This document shows, piece by piece, positions 51,455 through 63,115 of a DNA stretch of 64,000 bases. Source of the stretch: Diploptera punctata (taxonomy: Eukaryota > Arthropoda > Insecta > Blattodea > Blaberidae); the NCBI GenBank assembly GCA_030220185.1, contig JASPKZ010002338.1:536501-600500 (forward strand). Direction: 5' to 3'. A program made the translations under genes and the position numbers. The first letter of the stretch is position 1. Each line of letters begins with the position of its first letter. The notes beneath the pieces were generated by a model. It had not been told where the DNA came from. It saw only the letters and a program-made list of their open reading frames with translations, and did not search any database.

Positions 51455-54400
51455 CTAAATTATTTTAATTTTATTAGAGTTATTACAGTACATAGTTTAT
51501 TTTTACTTTCTGCTATTGGCAACATTGAGCTGACAAATGATGAATTATTTGCAACCCTTGACTCACTCACCTTCTGCAATCACCCTCTTATTGTGCAGAC
51601 AGCTTTTAACTCAGGTAGCAACATTCCTCAATCCCTACCATCCCCTCCAAAAACAACTACCAGTCTACTTAGGAATGCATTTTCTATTGATAAATCATCA
51701 CTTAAAATCGCTCACGTAAATTCACAAAGCATTCTGTCCCACTTTGATGAGTTTGAAACCATATTTTCATCTCTTGGACTGAGCGCCATTTTAATTTCGG
51801 AAACCTGGCTCACCCCATCCATACCTTCGTCCCTTGTTCACCTAGACGGATATACACTGCTCAGAAATGACAGAATAGATAAAAGAGGTGGAGGAGTTTG
51901 TGCCTTTATATCAAATGAGCTTAATCCAAGAATTGTCCACAAGTCCCCTTCTGTATATTCCGCTCGCCCCGAGTTCTTATTCGTAGAAATTCAAGCCAGT
52001 CTAAAAAAATGTCTCTTATGCATTGTATACAAACCTCCAAAAATTGGGCACCTTTCGGATCTAGAAAACGCTCTGAACGATTCATTGCCTCATTATGAAC
52101 ACGTTATTGTCGCAGGCGATTTTAATACAAATCTTCTTCAGACTGACTCACCAGCCATACAACTTAAAAATATGTTCCAAAGCTTTAATATGACCATTGT
52201 TCCTCTCTCTGCCACACACCATAGTGCTACTTCCGACACTCTACTGGACTTAATTGTGACTACACATCCACAGAAAGTACTGTCATATGGACAAATTCCT
52301 GCTCCTGGCATATCTGCTCATGACATTGTATTCGTAGAATACTCACTCCAATGTCCTAAAAGACGCTCTAAATTGATTACGTACAGAAATTTACAAAACA
52401 TAGACGATACTAAACTAAAATCAGACGCTTTAGAACTACCTTGGTATTCAATATGGAATCTTAGATCAGTTGATGAAAAAGTAGACACATTTAATACACT
52501 GATACTACAACTATACGACAGACATGCACCAGTAAAAACCCGACGATTTTCCCGCTCCCCTGCTCCCTGGATGAATGATTCAATACGTGAACTTATGTCA
52601 AAACGAGACAAAGCATACCGAACATACAGACGACATAAAAATGACGAGAACTGGCAACTGTACAAACAACTTAGAAACACAACTACACAATCTATACGTA
52701 ATGCCAAACTACGACACGCCCACAGTATAATCGGACCTGAAATAAGTGCACGGGACACTTGGCGAAATCTCCGTGCAATGGGACTTAGACAGTTGAATCC
52801 CTCAACTGACTCTATAGACATTTCTGTAGATGACTTAAATGAACATTTTACCTCAATACCCATGACACCTCCAGACAACAAGACTAAAATAGACACTCTT
52901 AAAGACTTATCCCCATCCCCACATATAGGAAGAGATAAATTTTACTTTTACGACATTTCGCCTATAGACGTTAAAAAAGCACTCAAGCGGATTAAATCCA
53001 ATGCGCAAGGAACAGATAACATCAGCATTTTAATGCTAAATAAAATCATTGACATTATACTACCCACAGTGACTCATATTTTCAATGCTTCCCTTATAAC
53101 TTCTATCTTCCCTATTGTATGGAAACAGTCTAGAGTTCGGCCTATACCAAAAATAAGTACACCTACTAACTGTAATGACTTCCGACCGATTAGCATCCTT
53201 CCGACATTATCTAAAGCCCTGGAATATATTGTACATAAGCAAATGACTGATTATCTCCAAGAAAATCACCTCCTTGATCCTTATCAATCCGGCTTTAGAT
53301 CTGGTCATAGCACAACCACAGCTTTGCTAAAAATTACCGAAGATATTCGTGAAGCCGTGGACAGACGTCAATTGACTCCTTTAACCTTACTTGACTTCAG
53401 CAAAGCTTTTGACACAGTAGACCACGACTTACTTATGATAAAGCTCAAGCACCTACATTTGTCTGACAGCGCTGTATCCTGGTTTGACTCATACCTGCAC
53501 GGTCGTCAACAATACGTTTCATTAAACTCTAGATCTTCGACTTGGCGTAACGTGCCGGCTGGAGTCCCCCAGGGCAGTGTTCTCGGACCTCTTCTTTTCT
53601 CAATCTACATAAATGATTTGCCAACTGTACTAAAGCACTGCCGTTATCACCTCTATGCTGATGATCTCCAAATTTACCTACATTCACCTCCTCATTCTCT
53701 CTATAACAGCTTGATGAAAATGAATGACGATCTCATATCCATCTTTAACTGGTCTTCAAGTATCGGTCTAAATCTAAATCCTAACAAGTCACAAGTAATT
53801 CTAATGGGACAACAAAGACTGCTTACAACCTTTGACATATCTACACTTCCAAACATTACTATAAATAATATAATTATCCCTTATTCTTCTTCAGTAATAG
53901 ATCTTGGACTACATCTAGACGCAAATTTAACCTGGCAAACACAAGTGAAACACATATGTAAAAAGACTTTCTCCATCTTACATTATCTTAGACGTTTAAA
54001 GAATTTTCTCCCAGTTTCGTTAAAACAAATCCTAGTGCAGAATCTTGTGTTACCACACTTCGATTATTGTGACATTATATATAATGATCTAAACTATGCC
54101 TTGTCGCAGAGACTGCAGCGTGTTCATAATGCTTGCATTCGATTCATTTTCAATATCCGCCGTTATGACCATATTTCCGAACACTTTAATAACCTCTCTT
54201 GGCTCCGTCTTACTGACAGACGTAAATTGCACTCTCTTTCGCTACTTTTCAAGCTTCTGAATTCCTACATTCCTACTTACCTGGCGTCCAGATTTGAGAA
54301 GTTATCCTCCTACCACAATATTGACACTAGGTCACAAGATAGCAGTCTGCTAACAATTCCTCTTCATAGCACTTCCTCCTATTCTACTTCCTTCACAGTA

Positions 54401-54505
54401 GCCTCCGCCCGCTCCTGGAATCTCCTTCCTCAAGATATCAGGGGTTGCCGCACACTTGGCACCTTTAAGTCACGCTTATACAGTTACCTGTTGTCTAATA
54501 ATTAA
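51455..54505 (+). CDS. LINE-D ORF2: endonuclease and reverse transcriptase
   Basis: Frame open from 51455 (TAG at 51452) to TAA at 54505. There is no in-frame ATG until 52172, well inside the endonuclease; a GTG is at 51593. Numbering from that GTG (970 codons): APE-type endonuclease with H-V-N-S-Q-S (41-46), S-E-T-W (69-72), G-D-F-N (175-178) and S-A-H-D (241-244). RT with R-P-I-S-I-L-P (531-537), D-F-S-K-A-F-D (601-607), G-V-P-Q-G-S-V-L-G-P (657-666) and Y-A-D-D (688-691). It ends R-S-W-N-L-L-P. The motif set fits the CR1/L2 group. Its function is target-primed reverse transcription. The missing start suggests non-AUG or reinitiated translation, or a lost ATG. Confidence 0.92.
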   Translation, partial: LNYFNFIRVITVHSLFLLSAIGNIELTNDELFATLDSLTFCNHPLIVQTAFNSGSNIPQSLPSPPKTTTSLLRNAFSIDKSSLKIAHVNSQSILSHFDEFETIFSSLGLSAILISETWLTPSIPSSLVHLDGYTLLRNDRIDKRGGGVCAFISNELNPRIVHKSPSVYSARPEFLFVEIQASLKKCLLCIVYKPPKIGHLSDLENALNDSLPHYEHVIVAGDFNTNLLQTDSPAIQLKNMFQSFNMTIVPLSATHHSATSDTLLDLIVTTHPQKVLSYGQIPAPGISAHDIVFVEYSLQCPKRRSKLITYRNLQNIDDTKLKSDALELPWYSIWNLRSVDEKVDTFNTLILQLYDRHAPVKTRRFSRSPAPWMNDSIRELMSKRDKAYRTYRRHKNDENWQLYKQLRNTTTQSIRNAKLRHAHSIIGPEISARDTWRNLRAMGLRQLNPSTDSIDISVDDLNEHFTSIPMTPPDNKTKIDTLKDLSPSPHIGRDKFYFYDISPIDVKKALKRIKSNAQGTDNISILMLNKIIDIILPTVTHIFNASLITSIFPIVWKQSRVRPIPKISTPTNCNDFRPISILPTLSKALEYIVHKQMTDYLQENHLLDPYQSGFRSGHSTTTALLKITEDIREAVDRRQLTPLTLLDFSKAFDTVDHDLLMIKLKHLHLSDSAVSWFDSYLHGRQQYVSLNSRSSTWRNVPAGVPQGSVLGPLLFSIYINDLPTVLKHCRYHLYADDLQIYLHSPPHSLYNSLMKMNDDLISIFNWSSSIGLNLNPNKSQVILMGQQRLLTTFDISTLPNITINNIIIPYSSSVIDLGLHLDANLTWQTQVKHICKKTFSILHYLRRLKNFLPVSLKQILVQNLVLPHFDYCDIIYNDLNYALSQRLQRVHNACIRFIFNIRRYDHISEHFNNLSWLRLTDRRKLHSLSLLFKLLNSYIPTYLASRFEKLSSYHNIDTRSQDSSLLTIPLHSTSSYSTSFTVASARSWNLLPQDIRGCRTLGTFKSRLYSYLLSNN

Positions 54506-54657
54506 TTTTTCTCTATTTATTTAATTTTATACTATGTCATTAATCTTTTCCTCGTTTTTTATATATCTTGTACATATTATATATTTAATTCGTTAAATTT
54601 AGAGTAAATCAAAATACATTATAAATATTAATTGTATTGTATTCATAACTTGTAATC

Positions 54658-54694
<37 letters not shown>

Positions 54695-54830
54695 AATTTA
54701 GATTTAAGACTTTTCTTTTGTATTTTTTTTTAAACCTGGTTGAGTGGTAGACAAGGCCTTAAGGCCTTAACTCTGCCAGGTAAAATAAAGCTATTATTAT
54801 TATTATTATTATTATTATTAAATTACATCT
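54506..54830 (+). mobile_element. LINE-D 3' UTR and tail
   Basis: AT-rich with a TA run at 54660-54692. Then AACCTGGTTGAGTGG, GGCCTTAAGGCCTTAAC and CTGCCAGGTAAAATAAAGC, ending in (TTA)n at 54793-54821. A short-repeat tail instead of poly-A is typical of CR1/L2 elements. The full element probably spans about 50112-54821. Confidence 0.8.
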
Positions 54831-55327
54831 CTTAACCACCTTTGTCAGTATAATTATGATAACATAATAATTAATACAAAAAAAAGAGAACAAAAATTAT
54901 TTATTATGAAAGGTGCTAAGTCGTGCTAACATTTCAAAGGTGTGCAATTTTTTTTTTATTTTTAAGCGATTTTTCGAAAATTTTGTGCATTGTTTCGGAT
55001 TTTCGAGTGCATCGCTATGTTCCATTCATTATTCACAGGTCTGCAAATAGAATTATTTATAATAAGAATTTCTCCTACGCAAACTGTATACTGTTTAACA
55101 GTGATAAAGAGAAGCAGTTTCACTGTATACAACACATAAAGAAAACGGAAGCAAACAGCACATTGCACCAGTGTTGTGATAGAGCTTGGTGTCTCAGCAG
55201 TAGCTACTGCCATCTCTTAGTGATCATAAGAACACTATACATCTCCTCTGGACTTGTTTTTTGTCTAATGCCACCAGGTTGTATTTTATGACATTTCTGG
55301 CATTGGCGGAATTGTAATCCATTTCTT
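54831..55327. other. No recognised gene
   Basis: A 122-codon frame at 54923-55291 shows no domain I recognise. Confidence 0.45.
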
Positions 55328-55765
55328 AGGTTGGGGCACCTGGAAGGCGGAGTTATGATATAATGGGTGATAAATTATATTAGTCATTCAAAATATCTCT
55401 GCAGGCGGAAGTATCACGAAGCTCTGGTTGTTGCTACACGTGACGTCATATAAGGCAGTGTACACTGTCAGCGTCCCACGTCCCATTCCCCTCTGCACTC
55501 ATAGATAGCAGTGTCACGTGTTATATTCCTGCATAAACACGACTGCAGCGCCCTCCGTAACAACTGCACTTACTCCTTAAACGGGTAATAACGAAGCACC
55601 AGGAGAGTTCTTAACCTAAACTAAACCTAAATTCCAGACCATAGGCAACCACAGGAATAATCCCCTTTAAGAAAAAAAATCATAGGATGTGACCGAGAAT
55701 CGAACCTGGGACTTCATTAATAGTAGTCAGTAACGCTAACCACTAACCCATGAGGATGGTCTTAG
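55328..55765 (-). mobile_element. SINE-6 copy split by an insert
   Basis: SINE-6 3' part at 55328-55380 (GGTTGGGGCACCTGGAAGG, ATAATGGGTGATAAAT) and 5' part at about 55585-55765 (TAAATTCCAGACCATAGGC and box B CGAGAATCGAACC reversed). Between them is about 200 bp of unrelated sequence with promoter-like motifs. Confidence 0.65.
55437..55455 (+). promoter_or_regulatory. Composite E-box / CRE / TATA-like cluster
   Basis: CACGTG (55437-55442) overlaps the palindromic TGACGTCA (55441-55448), which abuts TATAAGG (55449-55455). It is spaced too closely to be a normal CRE-TATA promoter. No start site can be assigned. Confidence 0.3.
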
Positions 55766-56149
55766 CCCTTTGATATGTAATGCTCCACGGCACGTTGCAG
55801 AATTATACAGTAATATCATTTTTTTTTAATTTGGCACTTTGCACCTTTCTAGTGATAACTATCCAATTAGGAATCAGTATACGTGTAGGAAGCTGGGAGC
55901 TTTCTCGCAGTGTTAAATAAAAATAAACTAGTTTATGTGTATTGTGTTACAGAGACAGTTAAAACACATTTTAAAATAGCTAAAACATTTTTACAATATA
56001 CAACAAGACGGTTGGTACCTATGTAAAAGCACTATTTTGTTTTTAATTCTTGACTTTATTACGAATTGATTGAGATATTGGAATCAAGCCACCATTAGGA
56101 GTTTTCTTCAAATGTTAATCAGTCTATAGAAACAGAAATAAACAAGGAA
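55766..56149. other. No gene; repeat homologous to the SINE-2 target site
   Basis: About 55835-55890 is the inverted, uninterrupted counterpart of sequence flanking the SINE-2 at 49695-50010. Nothing else recognised. Confidence 0.5.
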
Positions 56150-56307
56150 GAGCGAATTTAGTGACTAGGTTATAGCGAGAGAGAGAGAGAGAGAGACAAT
56201 TTTAATAATATGTTTAAAATTATTTGAAATTGGCGACTAGGTTATAGCGAGAGAGAAACAATTTTAATATTATATTTAAAATTCTTTGAAATTAGTGACT
56301 AGGTTAT

Positions 56308-56361
<54 letters not shown>

Positions 56362-56490
56362 CAATTTTAATATAATTTTTAAAATTCTTTGAAATTAGTG
56401 ACTAGGTTATAGCGAGAGAGAGAGAGAGAGAAACAATTTTAATATTATATTTAAAATTCTTTGAAATTAGTGACTAGGTTATAGCGAGAG

Positions 56491-56538
<48 letters not shown>

Positions 56539-56885
56539 ATTTTAATATAATTTTTAAAATTCTTTGAAATTAGTGACTAGGTTATAGCGAGAGAGAAAGA
56601 CAATTTTAATATAATTTTTAAAATTCTTTGAAATTAGTGACTAGGTTATAGCGAGAGAGAAACAATTTTAATATTATATTTAAAATTCTTTGAAATTAGT
56701 GACTAGGTTATAGCGAGAGAGAGAGACAATTTTAATATAATTTTTAAAATTCTTTGAAATTAGTGACTAGGTTATAGCGAGAGAGAGAGACAATTTTAAT
56801 ATAATTTTTAAAATTCTTTGAAATTAGTGACTAGGTTATAGCGAGAGAGAGACAATTTTAATATTATATTTAAAATTATTTGAAA
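56150..56885 (+). repeat. GA-rich minisatellite, ten units
   Basis: Ten copies of a unit built from GTGACTAGGTTATAGC, a (GA)n tract of 4 to about 25 units, and CAATTTTAATATNATNTTTAAAATTCTTTGAAATTA. Unit length varies from about 62 to 103 bp, mostly through the GA tract. Confidence 0.95.
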
Positions 56886-57599
56886 TAAGAATAAAGTAAA
56901 TTCAAAGAATACGTCTGGAATATTACATTCTTGTGTGTGAGTAGTTCTTCTTGCGGAAATTTGAGGAACAAAATGCATGCATTATTCGCTGTAAATCCCT
57001 TGTGAAAATTAGATAAAATTGATTCAGAATTCAGTAAATATAACGACATGAAGAGCTGAGTTGGGTTCAGATGCATGAACTAGAATATTCAAAATGTCTG
57101 ACTTCAGGACTTGAGCATGCGCGAAACATGTAGAATCCAGTACAAAATACATTCATATTTTTCTAAATTCTTGAAATTGTTAACTCATATCTTGGAGCCT
57201 ATTTTTTAAAGGAATGCTCTCCAAGCCACATTATAATGTTCTAAATGATTTAAAAAGCTACTGAACCTCAGTGAAAGAAAATTCAGGGTTACTGTAATTT
57301 ATTTATCTGATGTAGCTTTTAAAATTGAGTACATATTATGAGACTTAAAACATGTAAAAGCAATAGGAAAACTTTTATTTGTCAACATAAAATAAGCAGT
57401 AAGCAGTCTTCCAAAAAACTAAAAAAATAACAATATAATACATTGTGAACAAAAGCTTTGTCAAAAAAAACTAAGCAGTAATTTCACCCTCAGTTGATCT
57501 CGAAATATTTCAACTATTAAGACCGTACAGTTTCTATTGGCAGTTGAAGGATGCAGATTGGCTGTAGATGCTACTATGGTTAAGTCAATTTATTCAAAT
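56886..57599. other. No recognised feature
   Basis: AT-rich intron sequence. Confidence 0.5.
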
Positions 57600-58045
57600 C
57601 CAAATTGCTAAGTAGGAAAATAAAAATTCAAATTTATACCATTCTTGTGCTATTATATGGATCAGACTGCTGGACACTCTGTCTAGTAAACTGCATATGT
57701 TTAGAAGGAAAATACTGCAGAAGATATTTGGACCAGAACAAGAAAATGGTGTCCGGAGAATCCGATATAATGAGGAATTGTGTCAATTTTTTTAAAGAAC
57801 CTAAATTGACTAAAACCTTTCGAAGACGCAGGCCATATACAGCGCATGACAAATGATAAGAGATTATTAAATGCAAAACCGCTGGAAAAGAAGAATTGAA
57901 AGACCAAAGGCACGATGGATTGATGATGTAACAAATGACATCAGAAAAACAGGAGTAAGAAATTGGCTGGCTAAAGCAAAGGATAGACGAGAATAGAAGA
58001 TACTTCTGTTGGAGCCATGATCGCAATGGGTTATAGCGCCTATGA
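57600..58045 (+). mobile_element. LINE RT C-terminal relic
   Basis: K-I-K-I-Q-I-Y-T-I-L and L-L-Y-G-S-D-C-W-T-L at 57605-57690. Further on, after stops, come R-P-K-A-R-W-I-D-D-V and N-W-L-A-K-A-K-D-R-R (57905-57995), the terminal motif of RTE/BovB-type LINEs. Several frame breaks. Confidence 0.8.
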
Positions 58046-58354
58046 TTATACCAAAGGAAGTGAAAGTTGAAACGTGGTAACTGACAAACAGCAAACAAGT
58101 TAAGTTCGTTTACAGGTGCGAACCGCGCGTTCACCTAACAAACAAGGTCAGTCTATTCTTTTTTAACCTTACTATACATGAACCTGGACGAAGGATACAA
58201 TTATGAATTAATGATTAAGAACAAACATTTTTATAATTTTTTTCCAAAACTTGGTTCACTTGAGGTTAGAATACTTACATTTTTAGGGATCTCGAAACAA
58301 GCTGAAAACTGGAATCTAAAGTGTAAAATTTCCCTCGAGACTTGTCTATGTACT

Positions 58355-58650
58355 AGCAAGAGAACAGTTCTTCCTGGAAGACCTTAGAATGCGCTACTAC
58401 CTGCCATCCACTAAAGCTTACGAACAACAGTTGCAAGACAGAAGCGGGATGACATTCCTGAAGAATTCTACGGTAGCCTGCCATGATAGATAGGAGCTGG
58501 TGTGGAACTAAGGCACCAGATGCAGTCCACGGCTTGTGTGTGAATGTCACTTACCATCAAATCGAAGACAGCTGCAGATGTAAACTGTGCGGACTAAAGT
58601 GTACAAGATATCATCTGGAATTGTGTTCCAAAGTGACAATGTCATAAGCG
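58355..58650 (+). other. Cysteine-rich coding relic, possibly piggyBac-like
   Basis: An ATG at about 58482 starts 54 codons to a TAA near 58646. C-x-C-x-x-C (C-R-C-K-L-C) is followed by C-T-R-Y-H-L-E-L-C. The preceding 100 bp in another frame reads R-D-D-I-P-E-E-F-Y-G. piggyBac-type transposases end in a Cys-rich domain, but this match is by general pattern only. Confidence 0.3.
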
Positions 58651-58689
58651 CAATACGCCAATTAAATAATTTTGCATGATTGTGCGCAA

Positions 58690-58691
58690 TT

Positions 58692-58737
<46 letters not shown>
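58690..58737. repeat. (ATT)n microsatellite
   Basis: About 15 units. Confidence 0.95.
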
Positions 58738-58738
<1 letters not shown>

Positions 58739-61020
58739 AAATGTAAAATTCTATTATGGAAATAATGGATAACACAATTATGTCCACACTTGATAGGTCC
58801 TGTCAGTAAATGTGGAATTTATTACGCACGGTTATAGTTAGGGGAGACGTACCGTCAGACTGGCCCTTAGTACAACTATCAGGGTTTGATAAGCCGGAAT
58901 GCCATATACTCTTTTCTAACAGTGCGATACCAACCACTAGATCACAGCTAAGGCATTTCTCCTATTTTACATTGATCTATACAAAAAAAACTATTTAACA
59001 GTCAGTGTAGCTTATTTTATTCACATTTGATTACTTTTTATGACAATTAAAAAGAAAGAAAATGATAATGGAAACTATAACATTGTAATGTAGCTTGACC
59101 TGTGAAGGCGTCCGGATCCTCGAACATCGAATACAGTAGTGTGATGCTGCATGTTTCTCAACCTGATTCCCCCCGACATCCGGTAGAACTCGCCGCTCAT
59201 CATCATTATCATCATTCTTAACTAGTAGCAGTGTTAGGGTTTAATGATCCCAATCTAACTTCAATTTTTTACATCATTACAACCACTCTTCGACACGACC
59301 CCTGAAATCGAAGACTTAATTTTGTTTAATTACTAATTTATAGATTTATGTGACAAAAAACAATCGCATGGATTGTTATAGTGTATCTATAGACTATTAT
59401 TATTTAATGCACTAATTAATTACGCAATTTAAAAATAGATGGAGCCATAATTGTAAAATAATTGATTTAATGTATTTCTTCAAAATTAAATGGAATTAAA
59501 TTTCGCTACTATAGATATTCTTGTACAGAATATTTATATTTAGATTATTTTTATTCTCTAAATTCCAAGATTTTCAATATTTGTAATTTGAATGAATATT
59601 TTATTATAATATTTAATTATCATAACATTATGTCAATTAGTTTTTTATTTTTTGGTTAGCCTGAAGTTAGTAACAATTATATTTATATTATTCCATGTTT
59701 TACAAACAGTCCTGAAATATTTTGGAATTAGAAGTAGATATTCGAGACATACAATTGTGTCACTAATCTTCTCGTTTTAGTTTTTTTACAATATGTCACA
59801 CTCTTTAGTCCATGATCGCGAAATTTTAACACTATATACAATAAATTATTACATACAATGTTCATATAAATCGATTAATATGCCAGTATAGAATTCATCC
59901 TTACAGAAAGAAAAATCACTAAAACGAAATATGAAATCAAATTCTCGTTTAAAAATGCAAATTTATTGGTTTTGTGGCCAGTTAAATGTTCTGCGCATGT
60001 CTTTCTTTCTTTATTCAAATGTTTTTTCGTCAGTCATTTATCTTTAAACTTATTGAGAAGCTAAATTTCATTTTTATTTAAAATATGACATATTTCTAAT
60101 AAGTATATTCGTCTCACAGCAAATTAAATTTCAAACCATTTCATTTATACGGTACATTTAAAATTTACCAATGAAGCAACGAGTTCGAAAATCTTTTGCC
60201 TGTAATTACTGATATTTCCTATTAAAATTCAGATCACGTTGGTAAGACTGGGAATTCTAATTGCAACGATAGAAAGGAAAATCCAATAATGCAATGAAAA
60301 ATCACAATCGAAGTTGAAAATAAAATTCACAATCTGATACGTAATTAATGTATTATCATATTTTTAAAAAATAATCATGAAAATAAATACAAAATCCACT
60401 TTTAAATCCATTACTTTTTTATATGAAAATGACAGTTTTAAAGGGATGAGGGTAAATTTTATATACGTCAGACTGACAATTTGCATATTTTATAATGAAA
60501 TAGCAAATACCCGGCGAGTGCTGCTAAGCCTAAATAAATGAAATACGTGTTTTTATTTTTATTTGAATAAGTTAAAAGAAAATTACAGATTAATTAAATT
60601 GCCTGATACACATTGCGACGAACAAATCATGGCGGTTGCTAGTCAATTTTTAATTTCGGATTTCAGGTAAACCTCCACTTGTAATTACAGGATTTCGCTG
60701 TTTTTTGACAATATTTATCTCGGGTTATTTTAATAGCATATACCGAGTTTTGTTGTGATACATCAAAAATTGCGCTCGGTAGAGGGATTTTTAAATATTG
60801 GTATAGGGTGAACACCTACATCTAATAGTTTTAGAGAATAATAGATAGCAACTAAACACTCTCCATGCCTGAAAACCTGTATGTACAAATTTTCATAACT
60901 ATCGACCTATTTCTTTTCGAGTTTTGCGAGCACAAACCAGTCATTAAGTTTTGAGACTAAGCGCATAGTGGCGCTGTATTACGCTACAGCGCATAGGTGG
61001 CGCCGTGGTATGGTACCTTG
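58738..61020. other. No recognised feature (2.3 kb)
   Basis: The longest stretch in the window without a recognised repeat. Very AT-rich, no open frame over 62 codons, no exon-like segment. Confidence 0.55.
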
Positions 61021-61730
61021 TCAGTTAGTCTCTCGTCCCAGCAAGAGACAGTTGAGTGCATGCACTGCAAGCAGAACTACGACCTTTGTCGTGACGGTGA
61101 TTTGAATGCGCATGTCGGAACTCGAGATGTCACAGTTAGAGCAACATCAAGTTCTGTCAGAAATTAGGCAACACCGCTGTCAAAACGTTTCAAATGATGC
61201 AGTAAGTTTATGGTTAGTCGCAGTGTTGTGTTTAGGTGGCACCGACGTTTTTTGCAAGGAAGATACAGTTTGGAAGATGATGTGCGTACCGGTCGGCCAC
61301 AAACAATTCGGACTAAACGCAAGATCGAACAAGTTGTGACGTTGGTGCGTGCTAACCGCTCCCAATCAGTAGACAGTGGTAGGGGTCAGCCATTGTACTT
61401 GTTACAAAATTCTGTCTGATGACCTGGACATGTCTCGTGTTACCCAGTACAGTGTGCCAGGAATCCCGTCGCAAGACCAACGTGAAGATCGCATGACGAT
61501 TTTTTCTCTCTCCTCGCATGAAAGGAATCCTACGTGGGCGTAGATTTCATTCTTCCTAAGAGGTCATGACTGCCACAAGAGAAGCCATACGGGACCTTCC
61601 TGCAACATCTTTCAGCGGTGCTTCCAACAGCTATACCAACCACCGTTGGCAAACGTGCATATCGGCCAAAGGCGACTATTTTGAGGGAGGGTGTGATTCT
61701 ATTTAAGTGTACGCCTAGTTATCGGCATCT
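61021..61730 (+). pseudogene. mariner-like transposase relic
   Basis: Frames in order: S-Q-L-E-Q-H-Q-V-L-S-E-I-R (61127), then R-W-H-R-R-F-L-Q-G-R-Y-S-L-E-D-D-V (61231, second helix-turn-helix). The T-G-R-P-Q-T-I-R hinge follows. After a break comes P-R-M-K-G-I-L-R-G-R-R-F (61515) and then T-R-E-A-I-R-D-L-P (61569). This is the order of a mariner-type transposase with the catalytic centre deleted and several frame changes. Confidence 0.75.
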
Positions 61731-62047
61731 TGCGAGACACTCAGATTCTTGTGGCTGCCTATCCTCAGGCACAAAGTCTCAGAACTTAATGACTCTACTA
61801 GTATAAAGATTTTGTATTGTAAAATAGATTCAGAAGGCCGTGATATCCTTGGAAATGTAATCTAGTCTATTGTTTATGTAAATATATTTAATAAGAAAAC
61901 TGTAAATATTATCATTAATTTGGAAAATTTGAGGATTTTTTTTCTCCCTCAGTACAGATCGAAAATCGTTCAGAAATCTATCGTTTGAATCATTAAATGT
62001 TACATTCACCAACAATTTGTTTTTTTTATGGATACTCTATACTATCA
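61731..62047. other. No recognised feature
   Basis: AT-rich. A minus-strand 61-codon frame has no recognisable domain. Confidence 0.5.
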
Positions 62048-62385
62048 TAGAAAAGTCCACCGCTGTGATCTCGAGGTAGCATGCTGCCTTATCACGCAGC
62101 GGGCCCGGGTTCGATTCCCGGTCAGGACAGGCTCCTGGGTGAGGTTTTCTTTTTTTCGGTTTTTTTCCTCACCTGTAAGACAAATGTCAGGAAGCTTAGG
62201 GCCCAACGGTCCCCGAAAATCATCTGGCCATCATCATCATCATCATACTTCACCGGTGTGGAAAGCAACGGGAAGCTACCACACCTACAATTCCCTAGTA
62301 AAGCTGCAAAGCATAGCATGAAAATGCTATGATTGTAGTGAAAGACCTGTCCTGGGACAGAATCACTATGGATGGATGGGATTGT
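62048..62385 (+). mobile_element. SINE-2 copy
   Basis: CCACCGCTGTGATCTCGAGG, GGTTCGATTCCCGG (box B), CACCTGTAAGACAAATGTCAGG and ATGGATGGATGGG. A T-rich expansion lies in the GTTTTCTTTTTTTCGG segment. No clear TSD. Confidence 0.93.
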
Positions 62386-63106
62386 GCAGTACTGTGTGTC
62401 TATATGTTTTAACTCATCACTGGTGCACTTACAAATGAATTTATTTCAATACATTTATTTGTTATCATTGTAATAAATGACATTCCTTAACAGAATGTGG
62501 CTTATCATGTTGCTGCCCTAAGCCCTTCAATTACGTTATTAAATATGTACTTGCGGAATATACCGGTGCGCTTGTGTATAAAGGTCACACGTGGATCGTT
62601 GTCAGGTAACTGCTACTGAGGCGAAAAGCAAATAAATTAAAAATTCAAGTGAACTTCTCTCTATAGATTTAGGTTCTCCTTCTTGTAACAAAGATTTATT
62701 GTATTGCTATGTTTGGACACCAAGATGTAGAACCTATCACCACATTCTTCTCACAACTCATGTACAACCTTGCCTTGTAGGGCTGATATTAAAATCACAT
62801 TTCCACCTTTGTAGAATAGCACAGGTCAATTTAATAAACTCTACCCAAACATTTATAATTTCAGCGGTTTTATACACATTTTCTTTAGGAGATAACTGAC
62901 GACCGGTCTCTAATACAGAAATAGCTCTATCAGTCAAACCTGTGTTCTCAGAAATCTCACTTTAACTTTACACAATTATTAATATTTTTAAATAGGTATA
63001 CGAAAAAAAAAAGTTTTATAAATTGTTATTTTTTCAGGATATTATTTTGAAATCAATTCCTAACTCCATAACGACCATTTCATTAAAGTATAATTATATA
63101 TGTATA
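62386..63106. other. No recognised gene
   Basis: Unassigned; the 66-codon frame at 62699-62899 has no recognisable domain. Confidence 0.5.
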
Positions 63107-63115
63107 TTCCTATTA

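Noticed and set aside
51537..51719. 60-codon ATG ORF before LINE-D ORF2 as a separate protein
   Set aside because: It overlaps the ORF2 frame, which carries the conserved endonuclease start; composition is that of an out-of-frame shadow.
52318..52896. 192-codon minus-strand ORF
   Set aside because: Antisense shadow of LINE-D ORF2.
54923..55291. 122-codon ORF as a host exon
   Set aside because: No recognisable domain, and its sequence shows no exon borders. Long chance frames occur in this AT-rich DNA.
62028..62332. 97- and 83-codon ORFs
   Set aside because: They are translations of the SINE-2 copy.
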